From positions 1 to 64,000 of the forward strand of contig NZ_JAKRWM010000021.1 in assembly GCF_022352055.1 (NCBI RefSeq): a DNA stretch of 64,000 nt, given 5' to 3'. Positions 33,411 to 42,326 of the stretch are shown piece after piece; position 1 is the stretch's first letter, and every line of letters starts with the position of its first letter. The notes under the pieces are model-generated. The model saw only the letters and a program-made list of their open reading frames with translations. It did no database searches and was not told where the DNA came from. This stretch comes from Cohnella mopanensis. Its GTDB lineage: Bacteria; Bacillota; Bacilli; Paenibacillales; Paenibacillaceae. The position numbers were made by a program, and so were the translations under genes.

Positions 33411-35009
33411 TTGAAGCTTCTCATCATAGACGATGAAGTGCGCACAAGAGAATTTCTTCATCATCGTATCCGATGGGATACGTTAGGATTGGACGAAGTG
33501 GAATCGGTCAAAAACGGTTTATTGGCATTGGAAAGGGTTGGGGAATGGCATCCGGATATCATTCTATGCGATATCCGAATGCCGAAGATGGATGGCATTG
33601 AATTCGCTAAGCGCCTACGTCAGATGGACTTAGACGCTAAGCTGATCTTTCTAAGCGGCTTCTCCGATAAGGAATATTTGTTCTCGGCGATCCAATTGCA
33701 AGCGTTTCAGTTTATTGAAAAGCCGATTCGCCCCGACGTATTAATGGACGCGGTCGGACAGGCCGTCCGTGCCCAACAAGCCGAAGTGGCCAAGAAGGCG
33801 GAGGGAATTCAGCTTCAATCCGCTTATGATGCGAATATCCCCATCTTGCGTCGCGAGATGGTACGCAAGTTGATCACCGATCCTTCAGGTCCTCATGTAT
33901 TGCCCGCATTGCTCAATCGCGAGGTTTTTCTGCTTCCGGCCGATGGCCCTTATACGGTAGCGGTTGCCCCCTTATTCTGGAATCCTTTTGTTTATACGAA
34001 GGATCTTAAGACCGTGCAGGACGAGCTTCTGGACCGCTTGAGCAATGACTCGGCAGCTAGGGAATGGAACATGATTTGCGGGTTTGATTCGCAGAATTGG
34101 CTTGTGATGATCATGCCGGGCGCATTCGGGGCGAGCTACAGCGAAGGAAAACAAAGATTAGACCACCTGCATGGCATGCTTAAACGATCATTGGAAAATC
34201 CGATCGTCTTCAAGATTGGGGTAGGCAACGTTGCACGCAAGCTAATGGACGTACCTGCATCTTATCGATCTGCCTTAGATGCGGGCAACTTGGAATTTTA
34301 TAAGGAGCAAGCAGGCATTTCATTCGCCTCCGAATTAGGGGGGCATGAACCTTTGGAGACGGATTGGGAGGAGCTTAAGCAGTTCCGCGAAGCGATCCGC
34401 AAAGGGGATATCGCGCAGGCTACTGTTTACATTCATAACTTAACCGCCAGATCGCGGAAATGCAAAGATCTCGATATTATCCGGGTCAGGGACGTATACT
34501 TTCAGTTTCTGTTGATTCTTCTTGAGATCGCGCTTCAGCAGGGGCTGACCGATAAGGAAGAAGGCGGAGAAAGCAAGTATATCTGGAAGGAGATAGACCG
34601 GATTTCCGATCTGAAGGGGTTGGAGAATTACGTTCTCTCTTTCCTTGCGCCATTCTCAAGAGAAGAGGGCGAATCACACGCAGGTTCTAGCAAGCTTCGC
34701 GAGATAATCCGGTATATCCATGCTCATTTTCAAGATCGGAATTTTACGATTCAGGCGATCGCGGACCATGTGAATTTGAGCGAGACCTACTTGTGTTCGT
34801 TCTTCAAAAAACAAAGAGGCCAAACGATCAAAGAGTATATTACGGAAACCCGAGTAGAAAAGGCGAAAGAGCTGTTAGCCGAGCAAGAGCGCAAGCTGTA
34901 CGACATCGCTTTATCGGTCGGAATCAGCGACGCGAACTATTTCACGACCTTTTTCAAGAAATACGCGGGCTGTACCCCTTCGGAATACCGTGAAAGGCTA
35001 GGGCGCTAG
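33411..35009 (+). CDS. YesN-type response regulator (receiver plus AraC DNA-binding domain), system 1
   Basis: In this 532-residue protein, the N-terminal receiver has D7/D8, phospho-acceptor D54 (DIILCDIRMPKMDG) and K104. A middle region of about 280 residues of unknown fold is typical of YesN proteins. The C-terminus is a double AraC helix-turn-helix (FTIQAIADHVNLSETYLCSFFKKQRGQTIKEYI, KLYDIALSVGISDANYFTTFFKKYAGCTPSEYR). The start is TTG with GGGGGAGG upstream. It is paired with the kinase two bases downstream and probably activates the importer promoter at 36829-36880. Confidence 0.92.
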   Translation: MKLLIIDDEVRTREFLHHRIRWDTLGLDEVESVKNGLLALERVGEWHPDIILCDIRMPKMDGIEFAKRLRQMDLDAKLIFLSGFSDKEYLFSAIQLQAFQFIEKPIRPDVLMDAVGQAVRAQQAEVAKKAEGIQLQSAYDANIPILRREMVRKLITDPSGPHVLPALLNREVFLLPADGPYTVAVAPLFWNPFVYTKDLKTVQDELLDRLSNDSAAREWNMICGFDSQNWLVMIMPGAFGASYSEGKQRLDHLHGMLKRSLENPIVFKIGVGNVARKLMDVPASYRSALDAGNLEFYKEQAGISFASELGGHEPLETDWEELKQFREAIRKGDIAQATVYIHNLTARSRKCKDLDIIRVRDVYFQFLLILLEIALQQGLTDKEEGGESKYIWKEIDRISDLKGLENYVLSFLAPFSREEGESHAGSSKLREIIRYIHAHFQDRNFTIQAIADHVNLSETYLCSFFKKQRGQTIKEYITETRVEKAKELLAEQERKLYDIALSVGISDANYFTTFFKKYAGCTPSEYRERLGR

Positions 35010-35011
35010 AG

Positions 35012-36802
35012 ATGAGGACATGGAACAGGCGTTGGTCCGATTTGAGCATCCGTTATAAGCTTTTTGCCGTATTCCTGTTTGTCGTTTCGGTTCCTTTCGC
35101 CTTGCTCTTATCCATTCACTTGAACATGACGGCAAAGGAAAGCAAACAACAGGCTACGATCTCCGCGCACAAGGTCATGGAAGAAACGAAAGCCTACTTG
35201 GAATATAAAGCCGTCTCTATTCATGAGGTGCTTAATTTTATTGCGTTTAACGAAGTCATTCAAGAGGCGGCTTCCAACCCGGAGCCTTACGCCGATGTTA
35301 ACTTATGGGGGACGGATGCGAATCGGGTCGCCAAGGTTCTGCATCAATTTCGTTACAATCAGGATATTGAAATGATGCAATTGTACATGAAAGCGGGGCT
35401 TGCGGGGGAAGTCGGAAACGATGATTATATTAAGCTGGAAAATGTAGAAAAGGAACAGTGGTTCAACAAATACGCTTCTTCCAAAGCGACTTTCGGTTGG
35501 TTTCCTTCCTCGTATTTCGAACCCGAAGCGGATGCGGGCATGATATCCGTCCTGCGGAAAATTCCCGAGCAGCACAGCTTGGCTACATCGTCGGGCATCG
35601 TACGCGCGCAAATCTCGAAATCCGCGATGCAAAGCGTGCTTAACCATACGACCTTTACGCCGAAAACATCGGTATTCCTGTTTAACGATCAAGATGACGT
35701 GCTCAGTACGACAACGTCCGTTCAATTCGAGCAACAGGACGTTACGTCAATCCTAGATTCAAATCCAACGCTAATCGCGCTTGATACGACGTGGGACAAC
35801 CATGTCGTCTACAAGGGGCGATCTCTTCTCGTTGGGGCCAGTCCGATCTTCGGCTCGACGATGAGATTGGTCGTCATCGTTCCCGAATCGGATATTTTGG
35901 CGACGACGTATCAAGCGAGGAATCGATTAATAGCGATCTTCCTGCTTATCATTCCTTTTACGTTACCGCTGTCGTTCATCGTCGCGGGTTCTTCCACGAA
36001 GCGTATTCGGCAGCTGACGCGCAATATGGTCAAAGTAAAGGGAGGCAACTTCTATCCGATTCAATTACCGGCGAATCGGGATGAAATCGGGGAACTGACT
36101 TTAAGCTTCAACGACATGGTGAACAACGTCTCGAAGCTAGTGGACGAAACCTATCAGTTAGGCAGAGAAGTGAAAAATAAAGAATTGAAAGCCTTACAAG
36201 CGCAGATTAATCCTCACTTCCTCTATAACACGCTGGATCTCATTAACGTAATGGCCATCGAATCAGGCGAACGCGATATTTCGACCGTCGTAGACGAGCT
36301 GGCGATTTTCTACAAATTAAGCCTATCCAACGGTCGGGAGCAAGTTCAACTCGAGAGCGAGCTTAAACATGTTGAAGCCTACGTGCGCATTCAGAACATG
36401 CGGTTCGGAGGCGGTATCGTTCTGAAGCATGAGGTGCCCGAGGAGCTGATGAACCGCGAGGTACCTAAGATCATGCTGCAACCGTTGATCGAGAATTCGA
36501 TTCTTCATGGCATTCGCGAGAAGGATTCGGAGGAAGGCACGATCACGATTAAGGCATGGAAAGATAGAGGCGACATCATCATTCAAGTCGAGGATGACGG
36601 AGTCGGCATGGACGAGAAGCAGCTTGCGAATGCCATGGCGGGCAAGAGCAGCAAAGGTACCGGTGGATTCGGAGTGAGGAACATTCAGGAGAGAATCGTT
36701 CTATTCTTCGGTACTTCTTACGGCTTAACGTACGTGAGCCAAGTCGGCGAGAGGACCGTCGTTACGATCCGATTGCCGGATTCTCAGCCGTCGGCGCTGT
36801 AA
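35012..36802 (+). CDS. YesM-type sensor histidine kinase, system 1
   Basis: The 596-residue membrane kinase has membrane helices near 18-40 and 305-325 that enclose a dCache-like extracellular sensor. A HAMP domain follows (KRIRQLTRNMVKVKGGNF). The His_kinase domain has the phospho-acceptor in LQAQINPHFLYNTLDLIN (about residue 400). A HATPase domain shows QPLIENSILHGI, EDDGVGM and GFGVRNIQERI. In this family the sensor detects sugars, often together with a binding protein. Only two bases separate it from its regulator gene. Confidence 0.92.
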   Translation: MRTWNRRWSDLSIRYKLFAVFLFVVSVPFALLLSIHLNMTAKESKQQATISAHKVMEETKAYLEYKAVSIHEVLNFIAFNEVIQEAASNPEPYADVNLWGTDANRVAKVLHQFRYNQDIEMMQLYMKAGLAGEVGNDDYIKLENVEKEQWFNKYASSKATFGWFPSSYFEPEADAGMISVLRKIPEQHSLATSSGIVRAQISKSAMQSVLNHTTFTPKTSVFLFNDQDDVLSTTTSVQFEQQDVTSILDSNPTLIALDTTWDNHVVYKGRSLLVGASPIFGSTMRLVVIVPESDILATTYQARNRLIAIFLLIIPFTLPLSFIVAGSSTKRIRQLTRNMVKVKGGNFYPIQLPANRDEIGELTLSFNDMVNNVSKLVDETYQLGREVKNKELKALQAQINPHFLYNTLDLINVMAIESGERDISTVVDELAIFYKLSLSNGREQVQLESELKHVEAYVRIQNMRFGGGIVLKHEVPEELMNREVPKIMLQPLIENSILHGIREKDSEEGTITIKAWKDRGDIIIQVEDDGVGMDEKQLANAMAGKSSKGTGGFGVRNIQERIVLFFGTSYGLTYVSQVGERTVVTIRLPDSQPSAL

Positions 36803-36828
36803 AAGGTATTCCATAGCGAAGGTTTTCG

Positions 36829-36880
36829 AAGGAAATCGTAACTTTGTCGGGTAGGTGTAAATCTGCGGTCGCTCTAAAAT
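36829..36880 (+). promoter_or_regulatory. Importer-1 promoter with AAGGAAATCGT activator box
   Basis: AAGGAAATCGT (36829-36839) lies exactly 35 bases before a TAAAAT -10 (36875-36880). The -35 region (36852-36857, TAGGTG) is poor, which suggests activator dependence. The same box at the same spacing occurs before the GH53 gene and before importer 2. No cre-like site is seen here. Confidence 0.65.
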
Positions 36881-36919
36881 AAAGATACTGCAGAGAGAAA
36901 CTCCCCGGATGGTGATGGA

Positions 36920-37825
36920 ATGATACGAGAAATTCGCAAAAACTGGCCGTTATATACGATGTTCTTACCCATCGCGGTGTACTTCCTCATATTCGCTTAT
37001 GCCCCTATGGCAGGCGTCGTGATGGCTTTCAAAGACTTTAATTACAGAGGCGGAATATTCGGAAGTCCTTGGAACGGATTCGATAACTTCGAATATTTTT
37101 TCCGTTCGGGCAAAGCTTGGCTCGTCACGAAAAACACGATCATGTACAACGTCGTTTTTCTCGGAGCTTACACTTTATTCTCCGTCATGACAGCCGTTTT
37201 CTTATCGGAAGTGTATAACAAGTTTTTCAAACGGGTTTCCCAGACGTTCTTATTTCTGCCGTACTTTATTTCATGGGTTACCGTATCGGCATTCGTCTAC
37301 AACTTCCTGAACTATGAATACGGGATCGTCAACGTCATCTTAAGGAAACTGAATTTGGATGCTATCGATATTTACTCGTCGCCTTCCATTTGGTTTCTCA
37401 TTCTTCCCTTGTTATATGTGTGGAAGTGGGTCGGCTACGGAAGCATTCTTTATTTGGCGGCAATCGTGGGCATTGACCAAGAAGTGTACGAGGCGGCGAC
37501 GATCGATGGCGCGAGCAGATGGCAGAAAATCACCCGCATTACGATCCCTCTGCTGAAGCCGACGATGATTATTTTGATCCTGCTAGGTTTAGGACGGATC
37601 ATGCGCGGCGAATTCGATATGTTCTATCAATTAATCGGAAATAACGGCATGTTGATGGATGCGACGGATATTATTGACACTTTGGTTTTCAGATCGTTAG
37701 TCGGGACACAGGATTTCGGCATGGCCTCTTCGGTTGGTTTCTACCAATCGGTGTTGACGCTAATTATTATTCTTTCCGCGAATTACCTTGTCCGACGTTA
37801 TGACAAAGATCAAGCGTTATTCTAA
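36920..37825 (+). CDS. Sugar ABC transporter permease, LplB type (importer 1)
   Basis: The 301-residue protein has six predicted membrane helices (first at WPLYTMFLPIAVYFLIFAYAPMAGVVMAF). The EAA loop is VYEAATIDGASRWQKITRITIPLLKPT, which docks the ATPase. It belongs to the LplB/YtcP carbohydrate-uptake family 1, whose members import oligosaccharides. It closely matches the permease at 54713 along its length. No ATPase gene is present, so a shared MsmX-type ATPase elsewhere is expected. Confidence 0.92.
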   Translation: MIREIRKNWPLYTMFLPIAVYFLIFAYAPMAGVVMAFKDFNYRGGIFGSPWNGFDNFEYFFRSGKAWLVTKNTIMYNVVFLGAYTLFSVMTAVFLSEVYNKFFKRVSQTFLFLPYFISWVTVSAFVYNFLNYEYGIVNVILRKLNLDAIDIYSSPSIWFLILPLLYVWKWVGYGSILYLAAIVGIDQEVYEAATIDGASRWQKITRITIPLLKPTMIILILLGLGRIMRGEFDMFYQLIGNNGMLMDATDIIDTLVFRSLVGTQDFGMASSVGFYQSVLTLIIILSANYLVRRYDKDQALF

Positions 37826-37858
37826 ATCGCACTCCATAGACAAGCAGGTGAATGAAGC

Positions 37859-38743
37859 ATGGGTACTAACAAATTGAATAAAGCTCCCGGTTTTACCGCT
37901 TTATCTTATTTGATTATCGGCGGGCTGGCCTTAATAACGGTAATCCCGTTTGTCGTGTTGATCTCAGGCTCGCTTTCTTCGGAAAGCGCCGTATTGAAAA
38001 GCGGATATTGGTTCTGGCCGAGGGAGTTTTCGTGGGACGCTTACGCCTTCATCTTCCGCTATCCGGCCGAAGTGATCTCAGCTTATCGGGTATCGATCAT
38101 CATTACGGTCGTAGGTACGGTCATCGGGCTGTTCGTCTCGACGATGGCTGCATACGTTCTCTATCGCAAGGAAGTTAAGTACCGCAATGCATTAGCTTTC
38201 TATCTTTTCTTTACGACGTTGTTTAACGGAGGATTGGCTCCGTTCTACATCTTGATCACGAAATATTTGGATCTCAAGAACACGCTTCCCGTTCTCATCT
38301 TATTGCCGATGTTTAACGTCATGTACATCTTGATCCTTCGCAGTTTTATACGAGGGTCGGTTCCGGAGCCGCTCATTGAATCCGCGAAAATAGACGGCGC
38401 CGGAGAGTACCGTATTTTCTTCCAGATGGTGCTGCCTTTGTCCAAACCCGCGCTAGCGTCCATCGGATTGTTCACGGCGCTCGCTTACTGGAATGACTGG
38501 TGGACGGCGATGATGTTCGTGAGCAAGGATCATCTGATTCCGCTTCAGTACATGTTGTACAAGATGATCTCCTCGGTCAATATGTCGGCAGCCATGGCCC
38601 AATACGCAGGCGCGATGGAGCAACCTAAGGAAACGTTTAAGCTGGCGATGACGGTCGTCGCAACCGGACCTATTCTTGCATTATTTCCTTTCGTCCAGAA
38701 GTACTTTGTTTCGGGAGTTACGATCGGCGCTGTTAAAGGCTAA
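37859..38743 (+). CDS. Sugar ABC transporter permease, LplC/YtcP type (importer 1)
   Basis: This is a 294-residue protein with six predicted helices. The EAA-like loop LIESAKIDGAGEYRIFFQMVLPLSKPALASIG and C-terminal YFVSGVTIGAVKG are typical of LplC permeases. It starts 33 bases after the first permease and pairs with it as the heterodimeric membrane channel. The binding-protein gene follows after 93 bases. Confidence 0.92.
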   Translation: MGTNKLNKAPGFTALSYLIIGGLALITVIPFVVLISGSLSSESAVLKSGYWFWPREFSWDAYAFIFRYPAEVISAYRVSIIITVVGTVIGLFVSTMAAYVLYRKEVKYRNALAFYLFFTTLFNGGLAPFYILITKYLDLKNTLPVLILLPMFNVMYILILRSFIRGSVPEPLIESAKIDGAGEYRIFFQMVLPLSKPALASIGLFTALAYWNDWWTAMMFVSKDHLIPLQYMLYKMISSVNMSAAMAQYAGAMEQPKETFKLAMTVVATGPILALFPFVQKYFVSGVTIGAVKG

Positions 38744-38836
38744 TCGGTTATGGGCTCGGTTCCAATGATATGAGTCTGCGCAAGCGGATTTATATAGAGG
38801 TTCAGACATCAGGTATACAAAGGGGAGGAATTGTAA

Positions 38837-40435
38837 GTGAGGAACAAATTCAGTTTTGTCGTGACAATGCTTTTACTGTTCTCGCTTGTACTGGCTGCAT
38901 GCAGCAGCAACAATGATGGGAATAACGGGGCTGCGGAAACGAACGGTTCGTCGGCAAGCCCGTCGGGCAGCGCGAATTCGGATGCCATCGATAACTCCAA
39001 AGAAGTAAAGCTTAGCATGTACTTGCTCGGAGATGCTCCGAAAGGCATGCCGGAGGTTATGGAACAAGTCAATAAGAAGATGAAAGAAAGCATTAACGCT
39101 ACGATTGACTTGAACTATATCGGTTGGGGCGACGTACAGTCCAAATACCCTCTTATTCTGGCATCGGGCGAAGATGTAGACATTATCTTCACGGCGGATT
39201 GGAACTTCTACGTTCAAGAAGCGAACAAAGGCGCTTTCTACCCGCTGAAACAGGACGAGCTAAACAAATATATGCCGAAACAAATGGAAAAGCTGAACCC
39301 GGAAGCGCTTAAAGCCGCGGAAATCAACGGAGTTCCGTACATGATTCCAACGGCCACTCCGGACCGCAAAGCTAGCGTAGCGGTCATTCGCAAAGATTTG
39401 CGCGAGAAATACGGAGTTCCCGCTTTCACGAAGTTTTCCGAGATCGGACCTTACTTGGAAGCGATCAAGAAAAACGAACCGAATATGATTCCGTTGAACT
39501 TGGATAATCAATTCGATTTGCCGACGCCTCACCTTTACTTGACGAACGAGAAAATCGCTTATACGCAGCCGCTCGACTCGGGTAATCCGATGGCTCAAGG
39601 GATAGCTTACGATTACGAGGATCCATCCGGCAAAGTGTTTACGACTGTAGAAGAACCTTTCCTCAGCGCATCCAAATACGCATCGAACATCATGAAAGAA
39701 TGGTATGACAAAGGTTACGTTAACAAAAATCCATACGCGAATAAAACCCGCTCCAAGGATAATTTCTGCGAAGGGAAATCGGGCGTCGCTTTCGGCAACT
39801 CGCTGGACGTAGCCGCGATGACCGAGCTGTGCGCATCCAAAGGGTTCGATGTTGAGATCATTACGGCGACTTCGCCGCAAGGACATGCTCCTCAGAACAC
39901 TTGGTTAAATAATGGCTTGGCGGTTGCCGCCAACTCCAAAAATCCGGAGCGCGCGCTGCAAGCGATGGATTTGATCATGCAGGACCCTGAGATCGTCTAC
40001 CTTGTTTCTTTCGGAATCGAAGGCAAGAACTACGTCATCAACGCGGATGACAAAATTGCTTTACCGGAAGGCGTTACACCAGAGAACAATACGTTCCCGA
40101 CCGATTCCAGCGGATTCTGGTTCGTCAACAAAGACCTATTCAAACCGCTGGCTAACTGGCCGCAATCGTATATCGATCATATCAACTCCGTAGGCGAGAA
40201 GTTGAAGCCGCAGCTCTACGCTGGATTCACCTTTAACTCGGAAAGCGTAAAATCGCAAATCGCAAGCGTAGCCAACGTCTCTACTCAGTACGGTAGCCCG
40301 CTCTTCATTGGCGCCGTGAAAAATGTTGACGAAGCTTACGTTCAACTAGCAGACAAGCTCAAAGCCGCCGGAATCGAGAAGATCAAAGCGGAAATGGAGA
40401 AACAAACAACGGCTTACTTGGCAACGCTCAAGTAA
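38837..40435 (+). CDS. Extracellular solute-binding lipoprotein (importer 1)
   Basis: The 532-residue protein has a lipoprotein signal peptide with lipobox LVLAAC (Cys about residue 22), then a Gly/Asn/Ser linker, then a large family-1 solute-binding domain of LplA/YtcQ type. The GTG start has GGGGAGG upstream. It presents oligosaccharides to the two permeases. It is only distantly similar to the two binding proteins of importer 2, so a different ligand is likely. It ends in a strong terminator. Confidence 0.92.
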   Translation: MRNKFSFVVTMLLLFSLVLAACSSNNDGNNGAAETNGSSASPSGSANSDAIDNSKEVKLSMYLLGDAPKGMPEVMEQVNKKMKESINATIDLNYIGWGDVQSKYPLILASGEDVDIIFTADWNFYVQEANKGAFYPLKQDELNKYMPKQMEKLNPEALKAAEINGVPYMIPTATPDRKASVAVIRKDLREKYGVPAFTKFSEIGPYLEAIKKNEPNMIPLNLDNQFDLPTPHLYLTNEKIAYTQPLDSGNPMAQGIAYDYEDPSGKVFTTVEEPFLSASKYASNIMKEWYDKGYVNKNPYANKTRSKDNFCEGKSGVAFGNSLDVAAMTELCASKGFDVEIITATSPQGHAPQNTWLNNGLAVAANSKNPERALQAMDLIMQDPEIVYLVSFGIEGKNYVINADDKIALPEGVTPENNTFPTDSSGFWFVNKDLFKPLANWPQSYIDHINSVGEKLKPQLYAGFTFNSESVKSQIASVANVSTQYGSPLFIGAVKNVDEAYVQLADKLKAAGIEKIKAEMEKQTTAYLATLK

Positions 40436-40443
40436 TTCAGCGG

Positions 40444-40475
40444 ACCCACAGGATAAGTTCCTGTGGGTTTTCTTA
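40444..40475 (+). terminator. Terminator of importer 1
   Basis: ACCCACAGGA (40444-40453) and TCCTGTGGGT (40459-40468) form a perfect ten-base-pair stem, followed by TTTTCTT. A TATAAT-like hexamer soon after (about 40475) may start the GH51 transcript. Confidence 0.88.
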
Positions 40476-40508
40476 TATAATGGAAGAAATTAGAGGGGGT
40501 AGGATGAA

Positions 40509-41990
40509 ATGATCAAAATGACGATTAATGCCGATGCTTCGAAAGGGACAATTAGCCGCAATCTTTACGGACAATTTGCGGAGCATTTGGGCCGGTGCAT
40601 ATACGAAGGCATCTGGGTGGGGAAGGATTCTCCTATTCCGAATACGGATGGCATTCGAAACGACGTTATCGGAGCTTTGAAACAGGCGGCGGTTCCGGTG
40701 CTTCGTTGGCCGGGAGGCTGTTTCGCGGATGAGTATCATTGGAAGGACGGCGTAGGGCCGATCCATGAACGTCCTCGCATGATCAACAACAATTGGGGAG
40801 GCGTGGAGGAGAATAACCATTTCGGTACTCATGAATTCCTTCGCCTGTGCGAATTGATCGGGGCTGAGCCTTATATAAGCGGAAATGTCGGCAGCGGAAC
40901 CGTGCACGAGATGCAGCAATGGGTGGAATATATGACCTTCGACGGCACTTCCCCAATGGCGGACTGGCGTAAACGCAACGGCCGCGAGCAACCGTGGAAG
41001 CTGACCTATTTCGGTGTCGGCAACGAGAATTGGGGCTGCGGCGGCAATATGCGACCGGAGTATTACGCGGACGAATATCGCCGGTATGCGACATACGTGC
41101 GCAACTATTCCGGCAATCAAATCTACAAAATCGCTTGCGGAGCGAATGAAGACAACTATCATTGGACCGAAGTATTAATGCGCGAAGCGGGAGCGTATAT
41201 GGATGGGCTCAGCATGCACTATTACACGCTGCCGACAGGGGATTGGAAGGATAAAGGCGAAGCGGTGGGGTTCGGAACTGAGGAATGGTACGTAACGCTT
41301 AGCAAGACTCTGCACATGGAAGAGCTGATTATTAAGCATTCCGCCATTATGGATAAGTACGATCCAGACAAGAAGGTCGCGCTGATCGTCGATGAATGGG
41401 GAACGTGGTATAACGTGGAGCCAGGAACGAACCCGGGATTCCTATATCAGCAAAATACGCTTAGGGATGCCCTTGTCGCCGGGATTAACCTGAATCTGTT
41501 CCATCAGCATTGCGATCGGGTGAGGATGGCGAATATCGCCCAGGTCGTTAATGTATTGCAAGCGATGATCCTCACTGAGGGCTCGCGAATGCTGCTGACG
41601 CCTACCTATCACGTATTCGAAATGTACAAGGTTCATCAGGATGCCGAGCGGCTGGAAATTGTTTTCGATAGCCCTAAGATCAAGCACGGGGACGATGAAA
41701 TTCCGCAGTTAAGCGTATCGGCATCCAGAGATGCTGAAGGCAGAATTCATCTTTCGGTTTGTAATTTAAGTCATGCGGACGATGCGGAGTTCCGCACGGA
41801 ATTAAGAGGGTGCAACACGGCTAAAGCATCGGGTAGGCTGTTGACGGCTAATAGGCTGGATGCGCACAATACGTTCGATTCGCCGGAGACGATCAAGCCG
41901 GTATCCCTTGAGGGAATCGTTCTTAAAGATGGTATTGTAAGCTTTCGTTTGCCGCCGGCCTCCGTGGCCGTCATTGCTCTGGAAGGATGA
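40509..41990 (+). CDS. abfA: GH51 alpha-L-arabinofuranosidase
   Basis: The 493-residue cytoplasmic enzyme removes alpha-L-arabinofuranosyl units from arabinan or arabinogalactan fragments. Hallmarks: LRWPGGCFADEYHWKDGVGP, acid/base E173 in GVGNENWG, and nucleophile E296 in IVDEWGTWY. A C-terminal beta-domain completes the usual length. No signal peptide is present, so substrates must be imported. The AGGGGG-type site precedes the ATG. Its last four bases overlap the following small gene. Confidence 0.95.
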   Translation: MIKMTINADASKGTISRNLYGQFAEHLGRCIYEGIWVGKDSPIPNTDGIRNDVIGALKQAAVPVLRWPGGCFADEYHWKDGVGPIHERPRMINNNWGGVEENNHFGTHEFLRLCELIGAEPYISGNVGSGTVHEMQQWVEYMTFDGTSPMADWRKRNGREQPWKLTYFGVGNENWGCGGNMRPEYYADEYRRYATYVRNYSGNQIYKIACGANEDNYHWTEVLMREAGAYMDGLSMHYYTLPTGDWKDKGEAVGFGTEEWYVTLSKTLHMEELIIKHSAIMDKYDPDKKVALIVDEWGTWYNVEPGTNPGFLYQQNTLRDALVAGINLNLFHQHCDRVRMANIAQVVNVLQAMILTEGSRMLLTPTYHVFEMYKVHQDAERLEIVFDSPKIKHGDDEIPQLSVSASRDAEGRIHLSVCNLSHADDAEFRTELRGCNTAKASGRLLTANRLDAHNTFDSPETIKPVSLEGIVLKDGIVSFRLPPASVAVIALEG

Positions 41991-42286
41991 GTGGACTCAT
42001 GTACGGAGAGCAACAACGGGCACGAGTCCAGGTTGTTCCCTGCAAAGGCTGCCGGGAAGCCGTTCATACGGAAGAGAGCCAGATTGAAAGGTTTCTGGAA
42101 AGGATGGCGAAGGGTGGCAACGTCCCCTTCGTATCGGATGGGGAGGCTGCGGCAAGGCTGAGGCATTGCGAGCAATGCACGTCACTTCAAGGCGGAACGA
42201 CTTGCCGCTATTGCGGATGTTACGTGAAGATCAGAACGAAGCTGCGTGATTCTTACTGTCCTGATCCGGTAGCCGCGAAGTGGTGA
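41987..42286 (+). CDS. DUF6171 small cysteine-rich protein
   Basis: The 99-residue protein has seven cysteines: CKGC near the start, then CEQC, CRYCGC and a late YC. Two or more CxxC pairs suggest a zinc ribbon. It starts in an ATGA overlap with the GH51 stop, so translation is coupled; GH78 follows after 40 bases. The family is small, occurs in Paenibacillus-type bacteria, and has no known function. Its wedge between two glycosidases hints at a link to sugar use, but that is context only. Confidence 0.75.
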   Translation: MSGLMYGEQQRARVQVVPCKGCREAVHTEESQIERFLERMAKGGNVPFVSDGEAAARLRHCEQCTSLQGGTTCRYCGCYVKIRTKLRDSYCPDPVAAKW

Positions 42287-42326
42287 ATACAATTTGCGTT
42301 CGATAGAGGAGGGATAGCGTTTAGTT

